A DNA stretch of 64,000 nt from Sphingobium sp. OAS761 (GTDB lineage: Bacteria > Pseudomonadota > Alphaproteobacteria > Sphingomonadales > Sphingomonadaceae): positions 1 to 64,000 of the forward strand of contig NZ_JALJVY010000002.1 in assembly GCF_024168485.1 (NCBI RefSeq), read 5' to 3'. The notes under the pieces were generated by a model that was not told the origin of the DNA, made no database searches, and worked only from the letters and a program-made list of their open reading frames with translations. Made by a program: the position numbers and the translations under genes. Positions 36,436 to 44,544 of the stretch are shown here, one piece after another. Numbering within the stretch: position 1 is the stretch's first letter; each line of letters opens with the position of its first letter.

Positions 36436-36951
36436 TTATACTTCTCCGGCGTCGGCGGCACGCCCAATCGGCGCTGGCCGCCACGCGATAGTGAAAGGAC
36501 GACCGGCCGCGCGCCCCTGGGGGCGCGAAACGCGGCGGCGTCCGGGTTTGAAAGGAAAGTTTTGCGTCTGCTGCATCGGCAGGGCCGTTCATTGCGCCGG
36601 CTCGTACCATCCACGCCGCCTCGCCCGTTTCCGGGGCAAGCGTGGAAGGAAATTCATGCCTCATGCAGCGTCAACCTGTTCTCTGTTACCGGCGTTCGCG
36701 CCGGCACATCATATAAGGTCCCTGCAGAACAGCCGCGATCCGGGCATTCTGCGAGGGATTGTGAATGGGTAGCAGTCAAATACGGAAGGAGCAACGGCTA
36801 CCCGAAATAATGTGACGCGCATTTGACGGCATACGCCCGGTCATGTCGCCAAATATCCTGAAAATGCCGTTAACTCTGTCATTTTACGGCCCGAAAAGGG
36901 CGGCATGATTAATCCGGCATTCAGCGTGGGGACGCTGGACGGATAATCGGC
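36436..36951. promoter_or_regulatory. 516-base divergent intergenic region, rne leader and amiC promoter
   Basis: There is no convincing gene. It must hold the promoters of rne (minus) and amiC (plus). Structures seen: a 6-bp stem with TTCG loop (36689-36704), a 7-bp stem GGGTAGC/GCTACCC spanning 36767-36803, and GCCC/GGGC around 36891-36902. AT content rises between 36760 and 36920. A 38-codon plus-strand frame at 36655 has a ribosome-binding-like AAGGA but no recognisable product. Long 5' leaders are typical of rne because RNase E cuts its own mRNA. Confidence 0.5.
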
Positions 36952-38232
36952 ATGAAATTTGGCTGGACGGCCGACAATCGCGGGCTACACAAGCGGCGTA
37001 TGTTCTTTGGCCTTGCCCTGGCAAGCACCGTTGCACTGTCGGCGCCCGGCAGCGCGGGCGGCATTTCCGGCGTGGATGTGACGGGCAACCGCGTGGTCGT
37101 GCGCTTCGACGGCGCGGTGGACGGCGCTTCCGCCTTCCTGCTGGACGCCCCGCGCCGCATCGCGCTCGACATTCACGGCGCGCAGGTGGGAAGGGCCTAT
37201 GTCGGGCCGGGCGGCAGCACCGTCGCCGGCGTCCGCCAGGGCCAGATCGACGGCGATACCGCGCGCGTCGTCCTTGACCTGTCCGGACCGGCCACGCTGG
37301 GCGAACCGCGGATCGCCTCCGACGGCAAGTCGCTCAGCTTCTCGCTTCAGTCCATCAGCGACACGCGCTTCCGCGGCGAAGTGGGCAAGGGACGCACGCG
37401 TTTCGACGCGCCGGCCGACATGGCCGCCCGCCCGCAAAAGCGCATCCACTCGATCACGGTGCCGATTCCGCCGGTCGCGCGCGGCGTCGCGCTGCCGCCG
37501 GTGGAAGGCGCGCATGACGGCGCCCGCCCGCTGATCGTCATCGATGCCGGCCATGGCGGCCATGATCCGGGCGCCATCAACAAGGAAAACGGCAAGCAGG
37601 AAAAGGACGTCACGCTGGCGATCGCGCAGGCGATCCGCGACCGGCTGGTAAAGACCGGCCGGGTGCGGGTGGCGTTGACCCGCGACGACGACCGCTTCCT
37701 GGTGCTTCAGGAACGGTACGGCATCGCCCGCAAGCTGGGCGCGGACCTCTTCATCTCCATTCATGCCGACGCGGCGGAAAATGCCGACGCCCATGGCGCG
37801 ACGGTCTACACCCTGTCGGAAACGGCGTCCGACCGCGAAGCCGCGCGGCTGGCGGCGCGAGAGAACAAGGCCGACATCATCAACGGCGTCAACCTGGGCA
37901 ACCAGTCGGGCGACGTGTCGTCGATCCTGATCGACCTCACCCAGCGCGAATCACTCAACATATCGGCGAATTTCGCGCGCCTGCTCCAGCGCGAGGCGGC
38001 ACCCTTCGTGCCGTTCCGCAGCACCTATCACCGCTTCGCCTCGCTGATGGTGCTCAAGGCGCCCGACACCCCGTCGGTTCTGTTCGAAACCGGCTATATC
38101 AGCAATGCCGCCGATTCCGCCTTCCTCTCCTCGCGCGAGGGGCAGCAGAAGATCGCGAGCGGGGTCGCCCGCGCGATCGAGGTCCATTTCGCGCGCAAGC
38201 TGGCGATGACCGGCAACGCCTCGGGCGGGTGA
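36952..38232 (+). CDS. amiC: N-acetylmuramoyl-L-alanine amidase AmiC type
   Basis: 426 residues. Signal-like segment (MFFGLALASTVALSAPGSAG), then an AMIN domain (about 35-135, GNRVVVRFDG, RRIALDIHGA) that targets the septum or envelope, then Amidase_3 (about 190-415). Zinc and catalytic residues: IDAGHGGHDPGAI, the E in QEKDVTLAIA, SIHADAAEN, and LFETGYISN. It cleaves the stem peptide from muramic acid during cell separation. The next gene, 62 bases on, is PBP1A, so the pair handles peptidoglycan cleavage and synthesis. Confidence 0.94.
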   Translation: MKFGWTADNRGLHKRRMFFGLALASTVALSAPGSAGGISGVDVTGNRVVVRFDGAVDGASAFLLDAPRRIALDIHGAQVGRAYVGPGGSTVAGVRQGQIDGDTARVVLDLSGPATLGEPRIASDGKSLSFSLQSISDTRFRGEVGKGRTRFDAPADMAARPQKRIHSITVPIPPVARGVALPPVEGAHDGARPLIVIDAGHGGHDPGAINKENGKQEKDVTLAIAQAIRDRLVKTGRVRVALTRDDDRFLVLQERYGIARKLGADLFISIHADAAENADAHGATVYTLSETASDREAARLAARENKADIINGVNLGNQSGDVSSILIDLTQRESLNISANFARLLQREAAPFVPFRSTYHRFASLMVLKAPDTPSVLFETGYISNAADSAFLSSREGQQKIASGVARAIEVHFARKLAMTGNASGG

Positions 38233-38281
38233 AGATTCGGGTGGGCGAAACGGCTCTGGCCTTGGCGACAATTTGACCCTA

Positions 38282-38307
38282 GAGCCTCTTCTCCATGGAA
38301 GAGGCTC
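38282..38307 (+). promoter_or_regulatory. 10-bp hairpin with the PBP1A start codon in its loop
   Basis: GAGCCTCTTC (38282-38291) and GAAGAGGCTC (38298-38307) pair perfectly around the loop TCCATG, which contains the PBP1A ATG (38295-38297). No good Shine-Dalgarno sequence precedes the start. The structure could limit initiation, or could be an amiC terminator without a T-run. Confidence 0.6.
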
Positions 38308-40829
38308 GTCCGGAATCTGCACCGTCATCCTTCGCCTATCGCCTGCGCCGCGACGCGGGCGGCCTGACGAGCGGCCTCGCCGCCCTGTGGCAACGTCGTC
38401 TGGTCCGGTGGGGTGCGATCCTGCTCGGTGCGCTGCTGGTCGCCATGACGCTGTTCTGGCTGATCTTCGCGCGCGGCCTGCCCGATGCCGCAACGCTGCT
38501 GGAATATGAACCGCCGCTGCCCACCATGGTCCGCGACATCAACGGCGCGCCGGTGCACAGCTATGCGCGCGAACGCCGTGTCCAGTTGCAATATAGCGAC
38601 TATCCCCCGCTCCTGATCCGCGCTTATCTGGCGGCGGAGGACAAGACCTTCTTCGAACATCATGGCGTCGACATTCCCGGCTTCGCCGGCGCGGTCGTCG
38701 ACTATGTCAGCAAGCTGGGGTCGGGCCAGCGCGCCAAGGGCGGCTCCACCATCACCCAGCAGGTGGCCAAGAACCTGCTGATCGGCGATGAATATTCGCC
38801 CACGCGCAAGGTGAAGGAGATGATCCTGGCCTGGCGCATGGAAAATGTCCTGTCCAAGCAGCAGATCCTCGAACTCTACCTCAACCAGATTTTCCTCGGC
38901 CGCAACGCCTATGGCGTGCAGGCGGCGGCGCGCGCCTATTTCGACAAGGATGTCGCCGATCTGAAACTCAGCGAGATGGCCTATCTTGCCATCCTGCCCA
39001 AGGGACCGGCCAATTATCGTCCGGAAAGCAGCACGGGCCACGACCGCGCGGTCGAACGGCGCAACTGGGCGCTGGGCGAAATGGAAAGAAATGGCTGGAT
39101 CAGCGCGGCGCAACGGGCGCAGGCGCAGGCGGAGCCATTGGGCACGGTCAGCGTGCGCGGTTCCAGCTTCGACGCCCGCGCAGGCGGCTATTATATGGAG
39201 GAGGTACGCCGCCGCCTGATCGAACGCTTCGGCGAAAAGGCGGAGGACGGCCCCAACAGCGTCTATGCCGGCGGCCTGTGGGTGCGCAGTCCCTATGATC
39301 CTGTGGTGCAGGACAATGCGGCAACGGCGTTGCGCAACGGCCTGCTGCGGTTCGACGCGGGGCGCGGATGGTCCGGCCCGGTCGGCCATCTCGACATCGC
39401 CAATGGCTGGGAACGCGAACTGGCCGCCAGCTATATCGGCGTGGACTATGCCACCTGGCGGGTGGCGGTGGTCGTCGACCGGTCGGCGGGTGAGGCACGG
39501 ATCGGCTTTTCCGACGGCACCACCGGCCAATTGCCCGCCGGCATGGCGCAGATGCCCTATCGCCGCACCGGCGGCCCCGCCTTTTCCGCGCTCCAGCCCG
39601 GCGACCTGATCGTCGTCGCGCAAAATGGCGCGAACTGGGCGCTGCGCAACATCCCCGAAGTGTCGGGCGGCATGGTGGTGGAAGAAGTCCATTCCGGCCG
39701 CATCCGCGCGATGCAGGGCGGTTTCGATGCCCGCCTGTCCTCCTACAACCGCGCGACGCAGGCGATGCGTCAGCCCGGTTCGACCATCAAGCCGTTCGTC
39801 TATGCCGCCGCGCTGGACAACGGCATGACCCCCGCATCGATCATCGTCGACGGGCCGCTCTGCGTCTATCAGACCGCCAGCCTCGGCCAGAAATGCTTCC
39901 GCAACTTTTCCGGTGGCAGCGCCGGGCCTCAGACCATGCGCTGGGGCGTGGAACAGTCGCGCAACCTGATGACGGTGCGCGCCGCGTCGCAGACCGGCAT
40001 GGAACGCGTGGTGCGCACCATCAAGGCGATGGGCATCGGGGATTACCAGCCCTATCTCTCGTTCGCGCTGGGCGCTGGCGAAACCACCGTTGAACGCATG
40101 GTCAATGCCTATGCGACGCTCGCCAACCAGGGCAAGCAGCTGCCGTCCAGGGTAATGGACTATGTGCAGGACCGGCGCGGCAAGGTGATCTGGCCGGAAC
40201 GCTGGCGCGCGTGCGACGGGTGCAACATGGCCAACTGGGACGGCAAGCCGATGCCCCGCTTCGGTTTCGAGGGCAAGCAGGTGCTGAACCCGATGACCGC
40301 CTATCAGGTTGTGCACATCGCCGAAGGCGTGGTCCTGCGCGGCACCGCCACCGTGCTGGCGGACCTCGACCGTCCGCTCTTCGGCAAGACCGGCACGACC
40401 AACGGCCCCACCAATGTATGGTTCGTCGGCGGCTCGCCCGATCTCGTCGCGGGCGTATATATCGGCTATGACAAGCCGCGCAGCCTGGGCGGCTGGGCAC
40501 AGGGCGGCCGCATCGCCGCGCCGATCTGGAAAGCGGCGATGTCGCCCATATTGGAAACGATGCCGAAAACGCCCTTCGTCGCACCGGCCGGCATCCGCAT
40601 GGTCACCATCGACCGCCGCTCGGGCAAGCGCGTCTATGGCGTATGGCCGACCAACGAGCCCAAGCCCGCCGTCATCTGGGAAGCATTCAAGCCCGAGACC
40701 GAACCGCGCCGCTCCATCCGCAAGGAAGAGGCGGAAGCGCAGGCGAAGGCGGCCGAGACCAAGGCTGGGGTACAGCGCCGCCAGCGCACCGATGCCGATT
40801 TCCTCCAGGACCAGGGCGGCATCTACTGA
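38295..40829 (+). CDS. mrcA: class A penicillin-binding protein 1A
   Basis: 844 residues. A cytosolic N-terminus, one membrane anchor (about 36-58, AILLGALLVAMTLFWLIFA), then a GT51 glycosyltransferase (AAEDKTFFEHHGVD with the catalytic Glu; GGSTITQQVAKNLL) and a transpeptidase with SxxK as STIKPF, SRN, and KTGTTNG. It polymerises and cross-links peptidoglycan in the periplasm. A PBP1A OB-type insert lies between the domains. The C-terminus is Lys/Glu/Ala-rich and ends DADFLQDQGGIY. The start codon is in a hairpin loop, and no other in-frame start with a better ribosome-binding site is evident. Confidence 0.96.
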   Translation: MEEARPESAPSSFAYRLRRDAGGLTSGLAALWQRRLVRWGAILLGALLVAMTLFWLIFARGLPDAATLLEYEPPLPTMVRDINGAPVHSYARERRVQLQYSDYPPLLIRAYLAAEDKTFFEHHGVDIPGFAGAVVDYVSKLGSGQRAKGGSTITQQVAKNLLIGDEYSPTRKVKEMILAWRMENVLSKQQILELYLNQIFLGRNAYGVQAAARAYFDKDVADLKLSEMAYLAILPKGPANYRPESSTGHDRAVERRNWALGEMERNGWISAAQRAQAQAEPLGTVSVRGSSFDARAGGYYMEEVRRRLIERFGEKAEDGPNSVYAGGLWVRSPYDPVVQDNAATALRNGLLRFDAGRGWSGPVGHLDIANGWERELAASYIGVDYATWRVAVVVDRSAGEARIGFSDGTTGQLPAGMAQMPYRRTGGPAFSALQPGDLIVVAQNGANWALRNIPEVSGGMVVEEVHSGRIRAMQGGFDARLSSYNRATQAMRQPGSTIKPFVYAAALDNGMTPASIIVDGPLCVYQTASLGQKCFRNFSGGSAGPQTMRWGVEQSRNLMTVRAASQTGMERVVRTIKAMGIGDYQPYLSFALGAGETTVERMVNAYATLANQGKQLPSRVMDYVQDRRGKVIWPERWRACDGCNMANWDGKPMPRFGFEGKQVLNPMTAYQVVHIAEGVVLRGTATVLADLDRPLFGKTGTTNGPTNVWFVGGSPDLVAGVYIGYDKPRSLGGWAQGGRIAAPIWKAAMSPILETMPKTPFVAPAGIRMVTIDRRSGKRVYGVWPTNEPKPAVIWEAFKPETEPRRSIRKEEAEAQAKAAETKAGVQRRQRTDADFLQDQGGIY

Positions 40830-40902
40830 CGCCTGCGCGCGGGTAACGGACCCGAATCGACTTTTGCCGCGTTATGCTCCCATCAACGAAGGGAGATGGG
40901 TC

Positions 40903-41337
40903 ATGACGATGCACACCATGGCCAGCCTTGCGGAAAAGATGCAGCAGATCGATTTCGCGATGCTGTCCACCCATACCGAGGATGGTCAGATCGGCGCACG
41001 TCCGATGAGCAACAACCAGGATGTCGCCTATGGCGGCGACAGCTATTATTTCACCACCGAAGACACGCTGATGGTCAAGGACATCGAACGCGATCCGCGC
41101 GTCAACCTGTCCTTTCACGGCAAGGGGAGCGAGGGGAACGGCAGCCAGCTGTTCATCGCGGTCGAAGGGCGCGCCGACCTGATCCGCGACCAACATGAAT
41201 TTAGGGAGCACTGGACGCCCGATCTGGAACAATGGTTCGTGCAGGGCGCCGATACGCCGGGGCTGGTCATGATCCGCGTTCATGCCGAACGCGCTCATTA
41301 TTGGGACGGCGCCGACGAAGGCGAGCTGGAACTCTGA
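40903..41337 (+). CDS. pyridoxamine 5'-phosphate oxidase-like (general stress) protein
   Basis: 144 residues. A split-barrel flavin-binding fold: DFAMLSTHTEDGQIGARPMS, YYFTTEDTLMVKDIERDPRVNLSF, and QLFIAVEGRADLIRD. It resembles the general stress protein 26 group, which binds FMN or related cofactors; substrate unknown. ATG 40903 has GGGAG upstream. A much longer open frame extends upstream to 40309 but lies over the PBP1A gene. The downstream DoxX frame overlaps it. Confidence 0.88.
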   Translation: MTMHTMASLAEKMQQIDFAMLSTHTEDGQIGARPMSNNQDVAYGGDSYYFTTEDTLMVKDIERDPRVNLSFHGKGSEGNGSQLFIAVEGRADLIRDQHEFREHWTPDLEQWFVQGADTPGLVMIRVHAERAHYWDGADEGELEL

Positions 41338-41777
41338 CCGCGGGCGGCGGACCCCGGCGGCGACGCGAGCGCGCGCGAACGGCAGCGCGGTGGCTGCTGA
41401 CGGCGGCCTATATGGTGGCGGGGGTCGCGCATCTGACCCGCCCGGCCGGTTTCGTGGCGATCACCCCCGACTGGGTGCCGGCGCCGGCCATGGTTGTCGC
41501 CCTGACCGGCGTCGCCGAACTCGCCGGCGCTGCCGGACTGCTGATACCCCCCCTGCGCCGCGCGGCCGGTATCGGCCTTGCCCTTTATGCGCTGTGCGTC
41601 TGGCCGGCCAATGTCCATCACGCGCTGGCGGACATTCCGATCGGCGGCACGCATCTTAGCTGGTGGTATCACGGGCCGCGGCTGGCGCTGCAACCGGTGA
41701 TCATATGGTGGGCGCTATGGGCCGCGGGCGTCACTGACTGGCCCTTTCGCAAGGCCCGCCCGGCCAGGCCCTCCTGA
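41301..41777 (+). CDS. DoxX-like membrane protein
   Basis: About 158 residues, four hydrophobic helices: LLTAAYMVAGVAHL, AMVVALTGVAELAGAAGLLI, GIGLALYALCVWPANVHHA, and PVIIWWALWAAGV. GVAHL, the conserved E in GVAELAGAAG and NVHHAL fit the DoxX family. The start is unclear: ATG 41232 and TTG 41301 lie inside the preceding gene, and ATG 41412 would cut into helix 1. I list 41301, giving an Arg-rich N-terminus, without a convincing ribosome-binding site. Translation may be coupled to the upstream gene, whose stop lies in this overlap. Confidence 0.7.
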   Translation: MGRRRRRRAGTLTAGGGPRRRRERARTAARWLLTAAYMVAGVAHLTRPAGFVAITPDWVPAPAMVVALTGVAELAGAAGLLIPPLRRAAGIGLALYALCVWPANVHHALADIPIGGTHLSWWYHGPRLALQPVIIWWALWAAGVTDWPFRKARPARPS

Positions 41778-41946
41778 GCAGGTCCGCCACCCCCGCAATG
41801 TCGTCCCGGTCATTGTAGATGTGCGGCGAAAAACGGATGGTGGGCTGGCCGTCCGCCTGCGATCCCGCGACGACCACCCGCCCCTTCGTCCACAACATCT
41901 CGCGGATTGCCGCGACGTCATCACCCGGCGCGACACGCCATTTCCC
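41731..41946 (-). pseudogene. relic of a class V aminotransferase (C-terminal end only)
   Basis: A 72-codon open stretch from the TGA at 41731 back to an in-frame stop at 41947. It encodes WRVAPGDDVAAIREMLWTKG, then RVVVAGSQ and PTIRFSPHIYNDRDDIAGVA, and ends in LLRRAWPGG. The pattern RFSPHIYN followed by an acidic helix is the C-terminus of class V PLP-dependent aminotransferases/cysteine desulfurase-like enzymes. The rest of the gene, including the PLP lysine, is missing, and there is no start codon with a ribosome-binding site. Its last codons overlap the convergent DoxX gene. It appears to be a decayed remnant. Confidence 0.6.
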
Positions 41947-42091
41947 CTATCGCTCATGGTCCCGCTCCGCCCGATGACAGCCCCGTCACGGTCAATGAGC
42001 GCATCGCGCCGACCCGCCATCGCGATTGTGTTTCGCGCATCCGCCTTTAGGGTGGCCCGTCCCGACACGTGCACAAGCGAGAAAGAGAGCG

Positions 42092-44140
42092 ATGACCCGG
42101 CACCTTCCCTGGATAGCGACGGCCATCGTCGGGGCGGTCGCGCTCTGGGTGGTGGCCGTATCGCGCGGCGAAGCGGTCAATGCATTATGGATCGTCGTCG
42201 CGGCGATTTGCTGTTTCATGGTCGCCTATCGCTATTACGCGCTGTTCATCGCGCGCCATGTGATGCGGCTGGACCCGGCCCGCCCGACCCCGGCGTTCCG
42301 CCGGGCCGACGGACTCGACTATGTCGCGACCGACCGAACCGTACTTTTCGGCCATCATTTCGCCGCGATCGCGGGCGCGGGACCGCTGGTGGGCCCGGTG
42401 CTGGCGGCGCAGATGGGCTATCTGCCCGGCACGCTCTGGATCATCTTCGGTGTGGTACTCGCCGGCGCGGTGCAGGATTTCATGGTCCTGTTCATCTCGA
42501 TGCGCCGTGACGGCAAGTCTCTGGGCGAACTGATCCGCATGGAAATGGGCCAGGTCGCGGGCACCATTGCCCTGTTCGGCGCCTTCATGATCATGGTCAT
42601 CATCCTGGCGGTCCTGGCGCTGATCGTCGTGAAGGCACTGGCGGAAAGTCCCTGGGGCCTGTTCACCGTCGCAGCGACCGTGCCGCTCGCCATCGCCATG
42701 GGTGCCTATACGCGCTGGATCCGGCCCGGTCGCGTCGGCGAAGTGTCGCTGCTGGGCCTGATCGGCCTCGTCGCGGCGATCGTCTACGGTCAGGCGGTGG
42801 CGCAATCGCCCGTCTGGGGTCCGCTATTCACCCTGACGCCGGTGCAGCTTTGCTGGCTGCTCATCGGCTATGGCGCGGTCGCGTCCGTGCTGCCGGTCTG
42901 GCTGCTGCTCGCGCCGCGCGATTATCTGTCCACCTTCCTGAAGATCGGGGCGATCGCCGCGCTCGCCATCGGCATCGTCATCATGGCCCCGCCCCTTAAG
43001 ATGCACGCCGTCACCCGCTTCGTCGACGGCAGCGGCCCGGTCTGGGCGGGCGGCCTCTTTCCCTTCCTTTTCATCACCATCGCCTGCGGCGCGGTATCGG
43101 GTTTCCACGCCCTCATTTCCAGCGGCACCACGCCCAAGCTGATCGCCAGCGAAGCCCATGCTCCGCTCATCGGCTATGGCGCCATGCTGATGGAAGCCTT
43201 CGTCGCCATCATGGCGCTGGTCGGCGCGTCGATACTCGACCCGGGCGTCTATTTCGCCATGAACAGCCCGGCCGCGGTCATCGGGACCGACCCGGCCAGC
43301 GCGTCCGCCGCCGTCACCGCCATGGGCTTCCCCATCTCGCCCGACAGCATCGTGCAGACCGCCCGGGACGTGGGCGAACACACGATCATCAGCCGCGCGG
43401 GCGGCGCCCCGACACTGGCCGTGGCAATGGCGGAAATCTTCAGCCATGTCGTCGGCGGTCCGGCGATGAAGGCCTTCTGGTATCATTTCGCGATCCTGTT
43501 CGAGGCGCTGTTCATCCTGACCGCCGTGGACGCAGGCACCCGTGCCGGCCGCTTCATGCTTCAGGACCTGATCGCGCTGGCCGTCCCCGCCTTCAAGGAC
43601 ACGGCCAGCCATGCCCCCGGCATCGTCGCGACCGGCCTCACCGTCGCCGCATGGGGCTTCTTCCTCCATCAGGGCGTCACGGACCCGCTCGGCGGCGTGA
43701 ACACGCTATGGCCGGTATTCGGCATTTCCAACCAGATGCTGGCGGCCATCGCGCTGATGCTGGGAACGGCGGTCCTGTTCCGCATGAAGCGCGACCGTTA
43801 TGCCTGGGTGACGATGGTCCCGACAGGCTGGCTGCTGGCCTGCACCCTGTCGGCGGGCTGGCTCAAGCTGTTTTCGGCCGACCCGAAAGTCGGCTTCCTC
43901 TCCCATGCGGCCAAATTCGGCGCGGCGGCCGACGCCGGCCAACTGCTTGGCCCGGCCAGGTCCATGGCGGACATGGAACGCATCCTGTTCAACGACCGGG
44001 TCGATGCCGCGCTGGTGGCGACCTTCCTGGCGATCGTCCTTGCCCTGCTCTTCTTCACCGTCCGCACCTGCCTCGCCGCGCGGTCGGCCGACGTACCGAC
44101 CGCGCGGGAAATTCCGGCGCAGCCGGTGCCGGCGGAATGA
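42092..44140 (+). CDS. cstA: carbon starvation protein CstA (peptide/pyruvate transporter)
   Basis: About 682 residues with some 16 membrane helices. CstA signatures are VATDRTVLFGHHFAAIAGAG, GPVLAAQMGYLPG, the SGFHALISSGTTPKLI motif, and the C-terminal VFGISNQMLAAIAL. The family takes up peptides or pyruvate during carbon limitation. ATG 42092 (MTRHLPWIAT) follows GAAAGAGAG; an upstream extension to 42026 lacks homology. The stop overlaps the start of ybdD (ATGA), the usual cstA-ybdD pair. Confidence 0.95.
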   Translation: MTRHLPWIATAIVGAVALWVVAVSRGEAVNALWIVVAAICCFMVAYRYYALFIARHVMRLDPARPTPAFRRADGLDYVATDRTVLFGHHFAAIAGAGPLVGPVLAAQMGYLPGTLWIIFGVVLAGAVQDFMVLFISMRRDGKSLGELIRMEMGQVAGTIALFGAFMIMVIILAVLALIVVKALAESPWGLFTVAATVPLAIAMGAYTRWIRPGRVGEVSLLGLIGLVAAIVYGQAVAQSPVWGPLFTLTPVQLCWLLIGYGAVASVLPVWLLLAPRDYLSTFLKIGAIAALAIGIVIMAPPLKMHAVTRFVDGSGPVWAGGLFPFLFITIACGAVSGFHALISSGTTPKLIASEAHAPLIGYGAMLMEAFVAIMALVGASILDPGVYFAMNSPAAVIGTDPASASAAVTAMGFPISPDSIVQTARDVGEHTIISRAGGAPTLAVAMAEIFSHVVGGPAMKAFWYHFAILFEALFILTAVDAGTRAGRFMLQDLIALAVPAFKDTASHAPGIVATGLTVAAWGFFLHQGVTDPLGGVNTLWPVFGISNQMLAAIALMLGTAVLFRMKRDRYAWVTMVPTGWLLACTLSAGWLKLFSADPKVGFLSHAAKFGAAADAGQLLGPARSMADMERILFNDRVDAALVATFLAIVLALLFFTVRTCLAARSADVPTAREIPAQPVPAE

Positions 44141-44322
44141 GGCGCCTGTTCGACCTGGCGCGGCGCACCGCGCGACTCATGGTCGGCCTGCCCGACTATG
44201 ATAGCTATGTGCGCCACATGGCCGCCCATCATCCGGGCGATCCGGTCATGAACCGCACGCAATTTTTTCGCGACCGCCAACAGGCGCGCTATGGCGGCCG
44301 CAACGGCGGAAGATGCTGCTAA
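44137..44322 (+). CDS. YbdD/YjiX family small protein
   Basis: 61 residues: MRRLFDLARRTARLMVGLPD, YDSYVRHMAAHHPG and the C-terminal YGGRNGGRCC. This is the whole DUF466 (YbdD/YjiX) family pattern, including the terminal GG-x-RCC. The gene accompanies cstA in many bacteria and is thought to support the transporter. It overlaps the cstA stop by 4 bases. Confidence 0.93.
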   Translation: MRRLFDLARRTARLMVGLPDYDSYVRHMAAHHPGDPVMNRTQFFRDRQQARYGGRNGGRCC

Positions 44323-44389
44323 GCAATAGTAAACAGGGGGTTACGACCGGGCCCACTAACGCCGATAGTCGCAAATTGGAATATCACGA

Positions 44390-44418
44390 TTGTACAATAT
44401 CATTTTAAGACAGATAAT
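44390..44418 (+). promoter_or_regulatory. sigma-70-type promoter of the candidate small RNA
   Basis: -35 TTGTAC (44390-44395), a 17-base spacer, then -10 GATAAT (44413-44418). It lies in an AT-rich pocket (44380-44430) unlike the surrounding DNA. A transcript would begin near 44425. The next plus-strand gene is 7 kb away, so this promoter seems dedicated to the short transcript ending at 44544. Confidence 0.6.
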
Positions 44419-44424
44419 TTCGCG

Positions 44425-44544
44425 AAATTGTCATCCGTGCTATTGATCTGTCGTCCCGCTTTGCTAGGACGCACGCGTCCTTTGTGCCCGACAGCGTAAG
44501 GGATGCGTCCCCCACCCATCCCTTGCGGTGGGGGACGATCTTTT
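44425..44544 (+). ncRNA. candidate ~120-nt small RNA with self-competing terminator
   Basis: A promoter at 44390-44418 and an intrinsic terminator delimit a short transcript with no protein-like frame. Hairpin 1: AGGACG/CGTCCT around CACG (44466-44481). Terminator: CGTCCCCCACC/GGTGGGGGACG (44506-44516 with 44527-44537), loop 10, then ATCTTTT. The terminator loop CATCCCTT (44517-44524) is the exact complement of AAGGGATG (44498-44505), which touches the stem on its 5' side. The RNA can therefore form a competing 8-bp hairpin. The conserved look of the first hairpin recalls alphaproteobacterial trans-acting sRNAs (for example the suhB/alpha-r8 group), but I cannot confirm membership. Confidence 0.6.
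44506..44544 (+). terminator. intrinsic terminator of the candidate sRNA
   Basis: An 11-bp perfect stem (44506-44516 with 44527-44537) with a 10-base loop, followed by ATCTTTT. The final T abuts the stop codon of the convergent xdhC gene. On the minus strand no T-run follows, so it serves plus-strand transcription. Confidence 0.85.
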
